Shown: positions 1 through 5,459 of the stretch, in pieces
Layout of the letters: each line of letters begins with the position of its first letter
Position numbering within the stretch: the first letter of the stretch is position 1
From: JAAYAY01 sp964429355
Lineage (GTDB): Bacteria > Planctomycetota > Planctomycetia > Pirellulales > Thermoguttaceae
Length of the DNA: 8,109 nucleotides
Direction: 5' to 3'
Assembly (NCBI GenBank): GCA_964429355.1
Contig: CAYSCH010000412.1
Coordinates: forward strand, 1 to 8,109
Notes under the pieces: model-generated
Database searches by the model: none
Seen by the model: the letters and a program-made list of their open reading frames with translations, nothing else
What the model was told of the DNA's origin: nothing
Position numbers and translations under genes: made by a program

Positions 1-2
1 GC

Positions 3-59
3 GAACTGCTCGCCCGGAAATTCCAGGAAATCGCCCTTTTCCGGACAGACACTAGTTAG
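3..59 (+). CDS. Possible 3' end of an unidentified upstream gene (partial)
   Basis: The third forward frame is open from the window edge to a TAG at 57-59 and encodes about 18 residues, ELLARKFQEIALFRTDTS. Codon third positions are more G/C-rich here than in the alternative second frame, and a rho-independent terminator on the same strand follows about 70 bp later. Both facts fit the end of a plus-strand gene. The piece is too short to recognise a family, and the other forward frames are also briefly open, so this is only a weak call. Confidence 0.25.
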   Translation, partial: ELLARKFQEIALFRTDTS

Positions 60-131
60 CTGTCTCCTCCCCCCGCGGACGCTGACAACAAACGCACTCT
101 GCATTTGAGCGACCGAGGGCGAGACATGCTG

Positions 132-176
132 GGCCGTGTTCTGCCAATCCCGGGAGCTGAACACGGCCTCTTTTTT
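132..176 (+). terminator. Rho-independent terminator
   Basis: GGCCGTGTT (132-140) pairs perfectly with AACACGGCC (160-168). A G-U pair (131/169) and a C-G pair (141/159) can extend the stem. A TC and six Ts (169-176) follow immediately. The loop is large, about 17-19 nt, and contains CCCGGG. The T-run lies on the plus-strand 3' side, so it would end transcription coming from upstream of the window. It also insulates the DUF1559 remnant that follows from read-through. Confidence 0.75.
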
Positions 177-184
177 GCGAGTGA

Positions 185-604
185 TTCCTCGATCCAGATG
201 TCCAGTCTGCTGGAAATCGCAGGACACGCGTCTCGATGAGGTTGCGTGATTACAACGATCGCAAGCTGTTCGCCGCGTCGGTCGCGGTGACCACATGGCC
301 CGGCACGAGGTGGTGTCATGGGTCCATGTCGCACATCGGCTTCAACACGGTCCTGGCGCCAAACGGCCCGAGTTGCGCCGAACCGGCCAACGACAACACC
401 ACGGGAGGCATGGTCCACCTGCCAACGAGCAATCACCCCGGCGGCGTCAACACGGTCATGGGCGACGCCTCGGTCCGCTTGATCAGCGAGACGATCGACA
501 CGGGCAACATGTACGCGGCGCCCGCCACCTCGGGCAGGAGCGTCAACGGCGTGCGGGGCGCGTTGGGAACGAAGGACGGTGGCGAAATGGTGGGCGAATT
601 CTAA
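185..604 (+). pseudogene. DUF1559 (H-X9-DG) protein, 5'-truncated C-terminal remnant
   Basis: The frame is open from the stop at 182-184 to the TAA at 602-604; the first ATG is at 236 (122 residues). The residues read like the C-terminal third of planctomycete DUF1559 pseudopilin-like proteins: GTRWCHG, FNTVLAPNGPSC, NDNTTGG, HPGGVNTVMGDASVRLISE, TIDTGN, GALGTKDGGEMV. The family's H-X9-DG motif is present as H-X9-DA. Full-length members usually have about 300 or more residues and begin with a type IV prepilin-like cleavage site and one membrane helix. Neither is found in any frame upstream, where a terminator (132-176) sits instead. No ribosome-binding site precedes ATG 236. I read it as a decayed or recombined fragment. 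A real short gene or an assembly misjoin remains possible. Confidence 0.7.
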
Positions 605-643
605 ATTTCGTTCCGCGATTGACACGACTTGTGACTCAAATGG

Positions 644-676
644 CAGGCGGCCCACAACTCGGGTGTGGGCCGCCTG
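644..676 (+). terminator. Strong hairpin after the DUF1559 remnant, probable terminator without U-tract
   Basis: CAGGCGGCCCACA (644-656) and TGTGGGCCGCCTG (664-676) form a perfect 13-bp GC-rich stem with a 7-nt loop, 39 bp after the DUF1559 stop codon. The downstream bases are TGCTGCCTCTTGG, so there is no proper T-run. Its position and strength suggest a transcript-end or mRNA-stabilising hairpin for the gene that was once complete here. Confidence 0.55.
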
Positions 677-794
677 TGCTGCCTCTTGGCATCCCAAGAC
701 GACGGTGTCTCCGGACGGATCGGATACGACCCCAGCGCCCCGCGTTGTGCCGGGAGTCGGAAGGGGTTGAGAAACGGTATCTCCAGGAGAACAG

Positions 795-995
795 ATGAGA
801 AACTGGCCGGGTGGAGGTCCAAAGATCTCGTCTGCCAGTCGCGAAGTGGTAGAATCGGCATCATGGGATCAGAGGTCTCCTCGGATCCTGAGGGTGAAGG
901 AGGCAAACCGCCGGGGACTGAAGACGGCGATCATGCTGGTATGTTTGTTTCCGTGGCTCTCGGACCGGGAGGACTGGTTGGACGCCCTGCCGTGA
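795..995 (+). CDS. Doubtful small ORF, 66 residues
   Basis: ATG 795 is preceded by AGGAG (785-789) with 5 nt spacing, a reasonable ribosome-binding site. It reads 66 residues to TGA at 993-995. The product is basic, with a short hydrophobic stretch near the C-terminal end (TAIMLVCLFPWL, about residues 45-56), and matches no family I know. It lies in the otherwise gene-poor stretch just before the assembly gap, and overlapping frames are also open. It may be chance. Confidence 0.15.
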   Translation: MRNWPGGGPKISSASREVVESASWDQRSPRILRVKEANRRGLKTAIMLVCLFPWLSDREDWLDALP

Positions 996-1019
996 GCGAG
1001 CGGCAGATTTGCGTGCGCA

Positions 1020-1029
1020 NNNNNNNNNN
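1020..1029. other. Assembly gap (10 Ns)
   Basis: Ten consecutive Ns. Contigs were joined here by scaffolding, so adjacency of the DUF1559 remnant to the kinase operon depends on the correctness of this join. Confidence 0.98.
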
Positions 1030-1144
1030 GTGGAGGCACGGAACTCTTGGCCCCAGGTCTGGCCGGCCACCGCGCTGCTCTTCCGGACCCGCTTCCGGAA
1101 CTTGGTCAATCGGTGCCGGCCAGTACGTTTTGTGCTGAATAGCC

Positions 1145-1200
1145 TTGCGGGATTCCCGGAAGAAGGTGACAGTCACCTTTTGCCTCCTGGAATCACGCAA
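1145..1200. repeat. REP-like imperfect inverted repeat
   Basis: The core AAGGTGAC (1163-1170), one A, then GTCACCTT (1172-1179) is a perfect palindrome with a single-base centre. Outer arms pair again: GATTCC (1151-1156) with GGAATC (1189-1194), and TTGCG with CGCAA at the ends, giving a long hairpin with small internal mismatches. Cores of the GGTGAC/GTCACC type are familiar from dispersed REP-like palindromes associated with Y1 REP-transposases in many environmental bacteria. That link is from memory, and no transposase gene is visible here. Confidence 0.6.
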
Positions 1201-1227
1201 CGTCAATTTGGGTGGTCTGGCCACTCC

Positions 1228-1232
1228 GGAGG
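1228..1232 (+). promoter_or_regulatory. Shine-Dalgarno for the histidine kinase; fixes the start
   Basis: GGAGG lies 8 nt before ATG 1241. This supports 1241 as the start over the in-frame ATG at 1145, which lies in the REP-like palindrome and would add 32 residues of repeat-encoded sequence. Confidence 0.75.
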
Positions 1233-1240
1233 ACATCAGG

Positions 1241-2737
1241 ATGCGTCAAACTCTGGCAACCAAATTTGCATTCATCACCGCTGCAATTGTGGCGATTAGT
1301 CTGGCCAACGGCCTGGTCGCGATGGCCTTCACACGGTTGCTTGCAAATTCTCTCTACACCGCCGTTAGGGAGAACCTCCCCAGTATCAAGGCGGCGGAAG
1401 AACTGGAAATCGCGCTGGCAAGCCAAAAGGGGATAGTCTCCGCCTACATACTTACTGAAGGAGATCTCTCCTGGCTGGAACAACTGCCGAAGGTCGAGGC
1501 AGAATTCCACTATTGGCGATCTCGGGCTCGGGCCAGTGTACGCACTTCCGAGGAGACCGACGTTCTTGACCGACTGGATCTTGTCTTTGCGGAATACGAT
1601 GCGAAACGCGACAAAGCCATACTCCAGTTCGATGATGGCCAACGAAACGACGCCATCTCGACGCTCCTCCAGGAAGTCTGGCCCACTTACGAGACGGCAT
1701 ACCAGTTGTGCGAGCAGTTGATCCGCGCCAACGAAGGCTATGTCGAGAGGACTTCCAGGCAGGCCGAACGGTACGTCGTCTTCGCCACAGGGGGCGTGTT
1801 GGTCGGCCTGCTTGCTACCTTTGGTCTTGCTGTGGTGCTGATGTGGCTGCTCATTCGAGGCGTGCTCATCCCATTGCGGCGTATGCTTTCCATCGCACAT
1901 GACTTTGCGCCTTGTACTCCAGGCGCAACCGCCCACAGTCTCGACGACGAGCTTCGGGCCGTCGACGTTTGCTTGCGAGCACTCATGATGGATGTGGAGG
2001 AAACACGGACGACGCTGGCCGAGAGTCGGAGCCGTATGTTGAATGCTGAAAAACTGGCGGTTGTGGGAAAACTTGCCGCCAGCGTCGCCCACGAGATGCG
2101 GAACCCGCTCAGTTCCATGAAGATGTGGCTATACTCCATCCGAAAGGCAACGGGCAACGACGCCACCCTCGACGGTAAGCTGGGAATTCTGTCGGATGAG
2201 ATCAACCAACTCGAGAACATCGTCCGCAGTTTCCTGGAATTCTCGCGGCCGCCCCTCCTGAAACTCCAGCCCCATTCGATCGTCCAAGTGATTGAAAAGA
2301 CATTGGAGCTCGTACGCCCGTGGCTCGAAGCGAAGAACATCCGAGTCGTTGAGCACCATTCCGCCGGTTTGCCCCAAGTGCTGGGCGATTCCGAGCAGCT
2401 CAAGCAGGTATTCACCAATCTTCTGCACAATTCCGCCGAGGCGATGCCGGAAGGGGGAGAGATCTCGATTTCCACGCTTGTTGAGAAGGACGCCGGCGGT
2501 TCCTCCAGCGTCGTGGTGCATGTTCAGGACACCGGCCAGGGAATCCCCGACGATGTTCGGCCGCGGCTTTTCGAGCCGTTTCTTACCACGAAGGACGATG
2601 GCACGGGGCTCGGACTCTGCATTGCAGCCAACATCATGACCCAACACCACGGGCAACTTGTCCTGGAATCCTCCACGCCTGCCGGTACCACGTTCGCTGT
2701 TCGCATCCCGATCGTTGGAGAGAAATGTGATGAGTAA
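1241..2737 (+). CDS. Membrane sensor histidine kinase (NtrB-like, 4-helix-bundle sensor)
   Basis: A 498-residue sensor kinase, predicted partner of the overlapping NtrC-type regulator. A first membrane helix lies at about residues 8-30. A roughly 145-residue, mostly helical extracytoplasmic region follows, resembling four-helix-bundle (4HB_MCP) sensors. The second helix is at about 180-205, then a degenerate HAMP-like linker (P211; DDE near 235-237). The HisKA box is VGKLAASVAHEMRNPL with phospho-acceptor H284. The ATPase domain has the N box NLLHN (393-397), G1 DTGQGI (430-435), F box FEPF (444-447) and G2 GTGLGL (454-459), so every catalytic motif is intact. The start at 1241 follows GGAGG at 8 nt spacing. 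Its stop overlaps the next gene by 8 bp, indicating translational coupling. There is no PAS domain and the ligand cannot be inferred. Confidence 0.93.
   Translation: MRQTLATKFAFITAAIVAISLANGLVAMAFTRLLANSLYTAVRENLPSIKAAEELEIALASQKGIVSAYILTEGDLSWLEQLPKVEAEFHYWRSRARASVRTSEETDVLDRLDLVFAEYDAKRDKAILQFDDGQRNDAISTLLQEVWPTYETAYQLCEQLIRANEGYVERTSRQAERYVVFATGGVLVGLLATFGLAVVLMWLLIRGVLIPLRRMLSIAHDFAPCTPGATAHSLDDELRAVDVCLRALMMDVEETRTTLAESRSRMLNAEKLAVVGKLAASVAHEMRNPLSSMKMWLYSIRKATGNDATLDGKLGILSDEINQLENIVRSFLEFSRPPLLKLQPHSIVQVIEKTLELVRPWLEAKNIRVVEHHSAGLPQVLGDSEQLKQVFTNLLHNSAEAMPEGGEISISTLVEKDAGGSSSVVVHVQDTGQGIPDDVRPRLFEPFLTTKDDGTGLGLCIAANIMTQHHGQLVLESSTPAGTTFAVRIPIVGEKCDE
2717..2720 (+). promoter_or_regulatory. 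Shine-Dalgarno for the sigma-54 activator
   Basis: GGAG inside the kinase's last codons, 9 nt before ATG 2730. It supports the short start over the in-frame ATG at 2658, which would add 24 residues before the receiver domain's first beta strand and lies deep in the kinase gene. Confidence 0.6.
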
Positions 2738-4163
2738 GATCCTTGTGGTTGACGACGAACCGGCAATGTTGGCCGCTTTCAAGGAGATTCTCGGCGGACT
2801 GGACCACGAAGTCGTGACGGCGCGGCGCGCGGAGACGGCGATCGAGCAGCTCCAGTCCGCACACTTCGATCTGCTTATTCTCGACGTCCGCCTGCCTGGC
2901 ATGAGCGGACTGCAGGCGCTGCGCCGCATCAAGCAGGACCATCCGAAGATCCCCATTATCGTCATGACCGGGCATGGCACCATGAACACGGCCGTCGAGG
3001 CCACCAAGCTGGGCGCTTTTGACTACCACCTCAAACCGATCGAACCGGCGGCAATGCTTGCCACGATCGAAAAAGCCCTCGAAGGGGTCCGGTTGATGCG
3101 AGGCCAGGTCGCCTTCGGAATCGAGGACCTCACGGCCCCGGGCGACGCGATCATCGGGCAAAGCGCTGCCATGCAGGATGTCTACAAGGCCATCGGACGC
3201 GTGGCACAAACCGAAGCCGGTGTGCTGATCCGAGGCGAATCCGGCACGGGAAAGGAACTCGTTGCCCGTGCCATCTACCAGCACAGTCTTCGCGCCGCCA
3301 AACCCCTGATCGTCATTAATTGCGCCGCCATTCCCGAAAGTCTTTTGGAGAGCGAGTTGTTCGGCCATGAGCGCGGCGCATTCACCGGCGCCGTCGGGGA
3401 GCGGATCGGCAAGTTCCAGCAGGCAAGTGAAGGGACGATCTTCCTCGATGAAATCGGCGACATCCCCTTGGGAGTCCAGGCCAAGATTCTTCGCGTCCTC
3501 CAAGATAAAACCTACCAACGCCTCGGTGGCAATGACACCGTTTGCAGCAACGCCCGCGTGCTGGCAGCCACCAATCGAAACCTCGAAAAGGCCATATTGG
3601 AGGGCACCTTCCGCGAGGATCTCTTTCACCGGCTCAACGTCTTTACCATCCACCTGCCGCCTCTCCGGCAACGGCCGGACGATATACCGGAACTCGTCGA
3701 CTACTTCCTGAACCGATTCGCCGGCGAGTTGAAAATCGACAAGCCGCTCTTGTCTCAGGAGGCGAGCAAGGTCTTGCGAACCTATTCGTGGCCCGGCAAT
3801 GTCCGCGAACTGGAGAATTGCATTCAACGATTGATGATTACGACGGGCGGGCATCCGATTCAAACCGCGGAACTGTCGTCGCTCTTGATGCAAGCCCACC
3901 AGGACGCGAACGGGCCCGGCCGGGTCGGCGACGACGACCTTCTTGGCGACCTCGTTGGACGCTTTCTCAGTTCCGCCGCAGGCGATCAGGCCCACGAACG
4001 ATTCCTCCAGAAAGTCGAGATCGCCCTGCTCTCGGAGGCCCTCCGCCGCACCGGCGGGAACCAGACCCATGCCGCCCGCCTCCTGGGATTGCCGCGTCAG
4101 ACGCTCTACGACAAACTCCAGAAGTACCGCCTGGCTGCCGACGGTACTCCCCTGCGAAAGTAA
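2730..4163 (+). CDS. Sigma-54-dependent response regulator, NtrC family
   Basis: A 477-residue transcriptional activator with the complete three-domain NtrC layout. The receiver (about 1-120) has the acidic pair D8/D9, phospho-acceptor D52, T80 and K102. The AAA+ domain (about 141-375) has Walker A GESGTGKE (169-176), the sigma-54 contact loop GAFTGA (216-221), Walker B GTIFLDEI (235-242), the arginine-finger region FREDLFHRLNV (294-304) and WPGNVREL (354-361). A Fis-type helix-turn-helix sits at about 430-466 (TGGNQTHAARLLGLPRQTLY). All key residues are intact, so it should hydrolyse ATP and open sigma-54 promoters once phosphorylated, presumably by the kinase whose gene overlaps by 8 bp. 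A glycine- and aspartate-rich linker (391-408) precedes the DNA-binding domain. A likely nearby target is the candidate promoter at 4299-4315. Confidence 0.95.
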   Translation: MSKILVVDDEPAMLAAFKEILGGLDHEVVTARRAETAIEQLQSAHFDLLILDVRLPGMSGLQALRRIKQDHPKIPIIVMTGHGTMNTAVEATKLGAFDYHLKPIEPAAMLATIEKALEGVRLMRGQVAFGIEDLTAPGDAIIGQSAAMQDVYKAIGRVAQTEAGVLIRGESGTGKELVARAIYQHSLRAAKPLIVINCAAIPESLLESELFGHERGAFTGAVGERIGKFQQASEGTIFLDEIGDIPLGVQAKILRVLQDKTYQRLGGNDTVCSNARVLAATNRNLEKAILEGTFREDLFHRLNVFTIHLPPLRQRPDDIPELVDYFLNRFAGELKIDKPLLSQEASKVLRTYSWPGNVRELENCIQRLMITTGGHPIQTAELSSLLMQAHQDANGPGRVGDDDLLGDLVGRFLSSAAGDQAHERFLQKVEIALLSEALRRTGGNQTHAARLLGLPRQTLYDKLQKYRLAADGTPLRK

Positions 4164-4164
4164 C

Positions 4165-4197
4165 GCCGGAAATCCGGCGCACTGCCGGATTTCCGGC
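4165..4197 (+). terminator. Perfect 14-bp hairpin made of two palindromes, probable end of kinase-regulator operon
   Basis: GCCGGAAATCCGGC (4165-4178) and GCCGGATTTCCGGC (4184-4197) are exact reverse complements separated by GCACT. They start one base after the regulator's stop codon. No T-run follows, so a strict intrinsic terminator is not shown. Each arm is itself a palindrome (GCCGGA/TCCGGC around two bases), so the RNA could instead fold into two small hairpins. Confidence 0.6.
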
Positions 4198-4231
4198 ATC
4201 AGTCGGGTCTCTCCCAGGCTGTCTGGCCTTC

Positions 4232-4249
4232 GTTTGCCGATCTGCAAAC
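4232..4249. promoter_or_regulatory. Dyad GTTTGC-N6-GCAAAC, candidate activator binding site
   Basis: GTTTGC (4232-4237) and GCAAAC (4244-4249) form a perfect 6-bp inverted repeat, spaced 6 bp. It is centred about 85 bp upstream of the start site implied by the sigma-54 motif at 4299-4315, a normal distance for an enhancer of an NtrC-type activator. Binding is an inference from position and symmetry only. Confidence 0.35.
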
Positions 4250-4298
4250 TGTGTGACATGTAGTAGTTACATCGTATTTGTTGTCGCCGGCCGTGCCG

Positions 4299-4315
4299 TT
4301 GGCGCAAAATGTGCC
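4299..4315 (+). promoter_or_regulatory. Candidate sigma-54 (-24/-12) promoter
   Basis: TTGGCGCAAAATGTGCC has the invariant GG (4301-4302) and GC (4313-4314) separated by exactly 10 bp. It matches 8 of the 11 specified positions of TGGCACG-N4-TTGC, including all of TGGC. Transcription would begin near 4326, about 45 nt ahead of the receiver gene at 4371. A sigma-54 activator is encoded immediately upstream. GG-N10-GC alone is frequent by chance in GC-rich DNA, so the call rests on the fuller match and the context. Confidence 0.45.
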
Positions 4316-4370
4316 TGCCATTGGTTGACTTCCGGACAAAGATAGTCTTTCATGGGTCTGTGGGTAAACG

Positions 4371-4838
4371 ATGCCTACCATTCTTGTCGCCGACGACTAC
4401 CCAAGCATCCGCGAATTTCTCAAGCGGGAACTCGAAGAAGAAGGCTACCGTGTACTGGTTGCAGAGGACGGTAAGGAGGCCGTCGACCTTGTCCAATCCG
4501 AGAGGCCGGACTTGGTGATCCTCGACATTTGCATGCCTCGAGCCAACGGTTTCGAGGCTGCCCAGCAGATTGCTGCCATGACTCCGAACATCGGGATCAT
4601 TCTCTGTACCAGCAATGACGAACTCTGCATTCATGCCCCTCGCAGCGCCTTCGCCACCGCCTGCATCGAGAAGAGCGATGATCTCACAGAACTGAAATTG
4701 GCTATCGTTTCGATCTTGGCCCGCCGCAGTCCCGACAGCCTGTTTCGCACCGGCCTGCCACCGGTGCAGGGGCGCCCCGAAGTGGCCGCGAGTTCACTGT
4801 TACCGGAAGCGATATTGCCTCACCCCAGGAACCAATAG
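4371..4838 (+). CDS. Stand-alone receiver-domain response regulator
   Basis: 155 residues. A CheY-like receiver covers about 1-118: VADDY with the acidic pair D8/D9, phospho-acceptor D52 in LVILDICMP, T80, and K101 in place of the usual conserved lysine. No output domain follows. The last 35 or so residues are a low-complexity, proline-containing tail with no recognised fold. The start is forced: an in-frame TAA lies at 4365-4367, two codons before ATG 4371. The ribosome-binding site is weak (GTGGG-like). The stop is 15 bp before csrA, so the two are probably one operon. The activating kinase is unknown. The kinase at 1241-2737 is the only candidate in view, which would give it two receivers. 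A role in signalling or phosphate buffering is inferred, not shown. Confidence 0.88.
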   Translation: MPTILVADDYPSIREFLKRELEEEGYRVLVAEDGKEAVDLVQSERPDLVILDICMPRANGFEAAQQIAAMTPNIGIILCTSNDELCIHAPRSAFATACIEKSDDLTELKLAIVSILARRSPDSLFRTGLPPVQGRPEVAASSLLPEAILPHPRNQ

Positions 4839-4841
4839 AAC

Positions 4842-4845
4842 GGAG
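4842..4845 (+). promoter_or_regulatory. Shine-Dalgarno of csrA, inside an ANGGA motif
   Basis: GGAG, 8 nt before ATG 4854, sits in ACGGAG. ANGGA overlapping a ribosome-binding site is the usual core of CsrA-binding sites, so autoregulation is conceivable. A single copy is weak evidence. Confidence 0.5.
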
Positions 4846-4853
4846 TCTACGCG

Positions 4854-5396
4854 ATGCTTGTACTCAGTCGAAAGACAGGCGAAGAGATCGTGCTGCCAAA
4901 CTGTGGCGTAACCATCGGCGTGGTCGCTGTCAATGGCAAGCATGTCCGTTTAGGTATTGCCGCCCCTGCGGAGATTCCTATCCACCGTGGAGAGGTCTGG
5001 AACCGTATTCTCGAAACGTCCGAGTTCGGAAACGGCTCGCACGACACTAACCGCGGAACGGTACCGGAACTCGTCGCCGAGTCCGATGAGCCAAGCGAGT
5101 TCGACAGCCGCCTCGTGGCCGAGGGCAGCGAAACCTGCCCGGAACGGGTGACAACTATCGACACTCCTGCGGCTCGGCATCACGAGATACGCCGCAGAAT
5201 TGCCGAACGGACGCATGGCCATGTCGTTGGTCTTGAGGTGGAAGTCGCAGACGGACGGCTGATCGTCCACGGTCGAACTCGCTCCTACTACGGCAAGCAG
5301 TTGGCATGTGCCGCGGCCCTGGAGCTAATAGAAGCCCTCGACCCCCAATACGCGACGCATATTGAACTGGATATTCAGGTACTCAAAAATCGGTAG
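4854..5396 (+). CDS. csrA: CsrA-type RNA-binding regulator fused to a BON-like domain
   Basis: 180 residues, about three times the usual CsrA length of roughly 60. Residues 1-55 are a recognisable CsrA: MLVLSRKTGEEI, VRLGIAAPAE and IPIHRGEVWNRI. The RNA-contact residues L4, R6 and R45 (equivalent to E. coli R44, shifted by a one-residue insertion near 16-17) are kept. An acidic, probably flexible linker spans about 56-107. Residues 108-177 then read as a BON-like alpha/beta domain: a helix (RHHEIRRRIAERT), LEVEVADGRLIVHG with the characteristic DG turn and following glycine, a helix (KQLACAAALELIEAL), and a last strand (HIELDIQV). CsrA dimers bind GGA motifs in mRNA leaders and alter translation. 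BON domains are usually periplasmic or lipid-associated, so here, with no signal peptide, a cytoplasmic interaction role is inferred. It follows the receiver gene by 15 bp, and a giant protein gene follows 63 bp later. Confidence 0.88.
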   Translation: MLVLSRKTGEEIVLPNCGVTIGVVAVNGKHVRLGIAAPAEIPIHRGEVWNRILETSEFGNGSHDTNRGTVPELVAESDEPSEFDSRLVAEGSETCPERVTTIDTPAARHHEIRRRIAERTHGHVVGLEVEVADGRLIVHGRTRSYYGKQLACAAALELIEALDPQYATHIELDIQVLKNR

Positions 5397-5446
5397 CGTT
5401 TAACGCTCGTGTCCTGCGGTTGCTGCTTTGCGCTGATACACACCTT

Positions 5447-5451
5447 GAGGA
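5447..5451 (+). promoter_or_regulatory. Shine-Dalgarno of the giant protein gene
   Basis: GAGGA lies 8 nt before ATG 5460. It contains AGGA, so it is also a minimal CsrA-type GGA site in the leader of the gene directly downstream of csrA. Regulation is speculative. Confidence 0.5.
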
Positions 5452-5459
5452 ACTCCGCC

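Larger units (their letters stand above)
677..1144. other. Largely non-coding stretch with assembly gap
   Basis: I see no convincing gene here. Several short overlapping frames are open, but none shows a recognisable domain. A run of ten Ns at 1020-1029 is a scaffold gap of conventional size, so the true distance between its two flanks is unknown and a small gene could be interrupted by it. The sequence may be decayed DNA following the truncated DUF1559 gene. The only item I would name within it is the weak small ORF at 795-995. Confidence 0.5.

Noticed and set aside
56..697. 213-residue minus-strand open frame
   Set aside because: It runs antisense through the DUF1559 remnant and two hairpins, and shows no known domain.
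1145..1240. Upstream in-frame start of the kinase at 1145
   Set aside because: It lies in the REP-like palindrome and has no ribosome-binding site. ATG 1241 has GGAGG at good spacing and starts just before the first membrane helix.
1193..2092. 299-residue minus-strand open frame
   Set aside because: Antisense to the histidine kinase N-terminal half; no family features.
2658..2729. Upstream in-frame start of the sigma-54 activator at 2658
   Set aside because: It adds 24 residues before the conserved receiver start MSKILVVDDE and lies far inside the kinase. ATG 2730 has GGAG 9 nt upstream and gives the usual overlap.
2634..4307. 557-residue open frame on the minus strand
   Set aside because: It is antisense to the clear NtrC-family gene with all motifs on the plus strand, and has no recognisable domain. 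Long antisense frames are expected in GC-rich genes.
4747..4767. GCACCGG-N7-CCGGTGC hairpin in the receiver gene
   Set aside because: It lies inside the coding sequence tail with no T-run or other context; probably chance in GC-rich codons.
5418..5431. GG-N10-GC (sigma-54-like) ahead of the giant gene
   Set aside because: The -12 part TTTGC is good but the -24 part lacks TGGC, and the implied start site would leave only about 17 nt of leader. Such spacing is common by chance.
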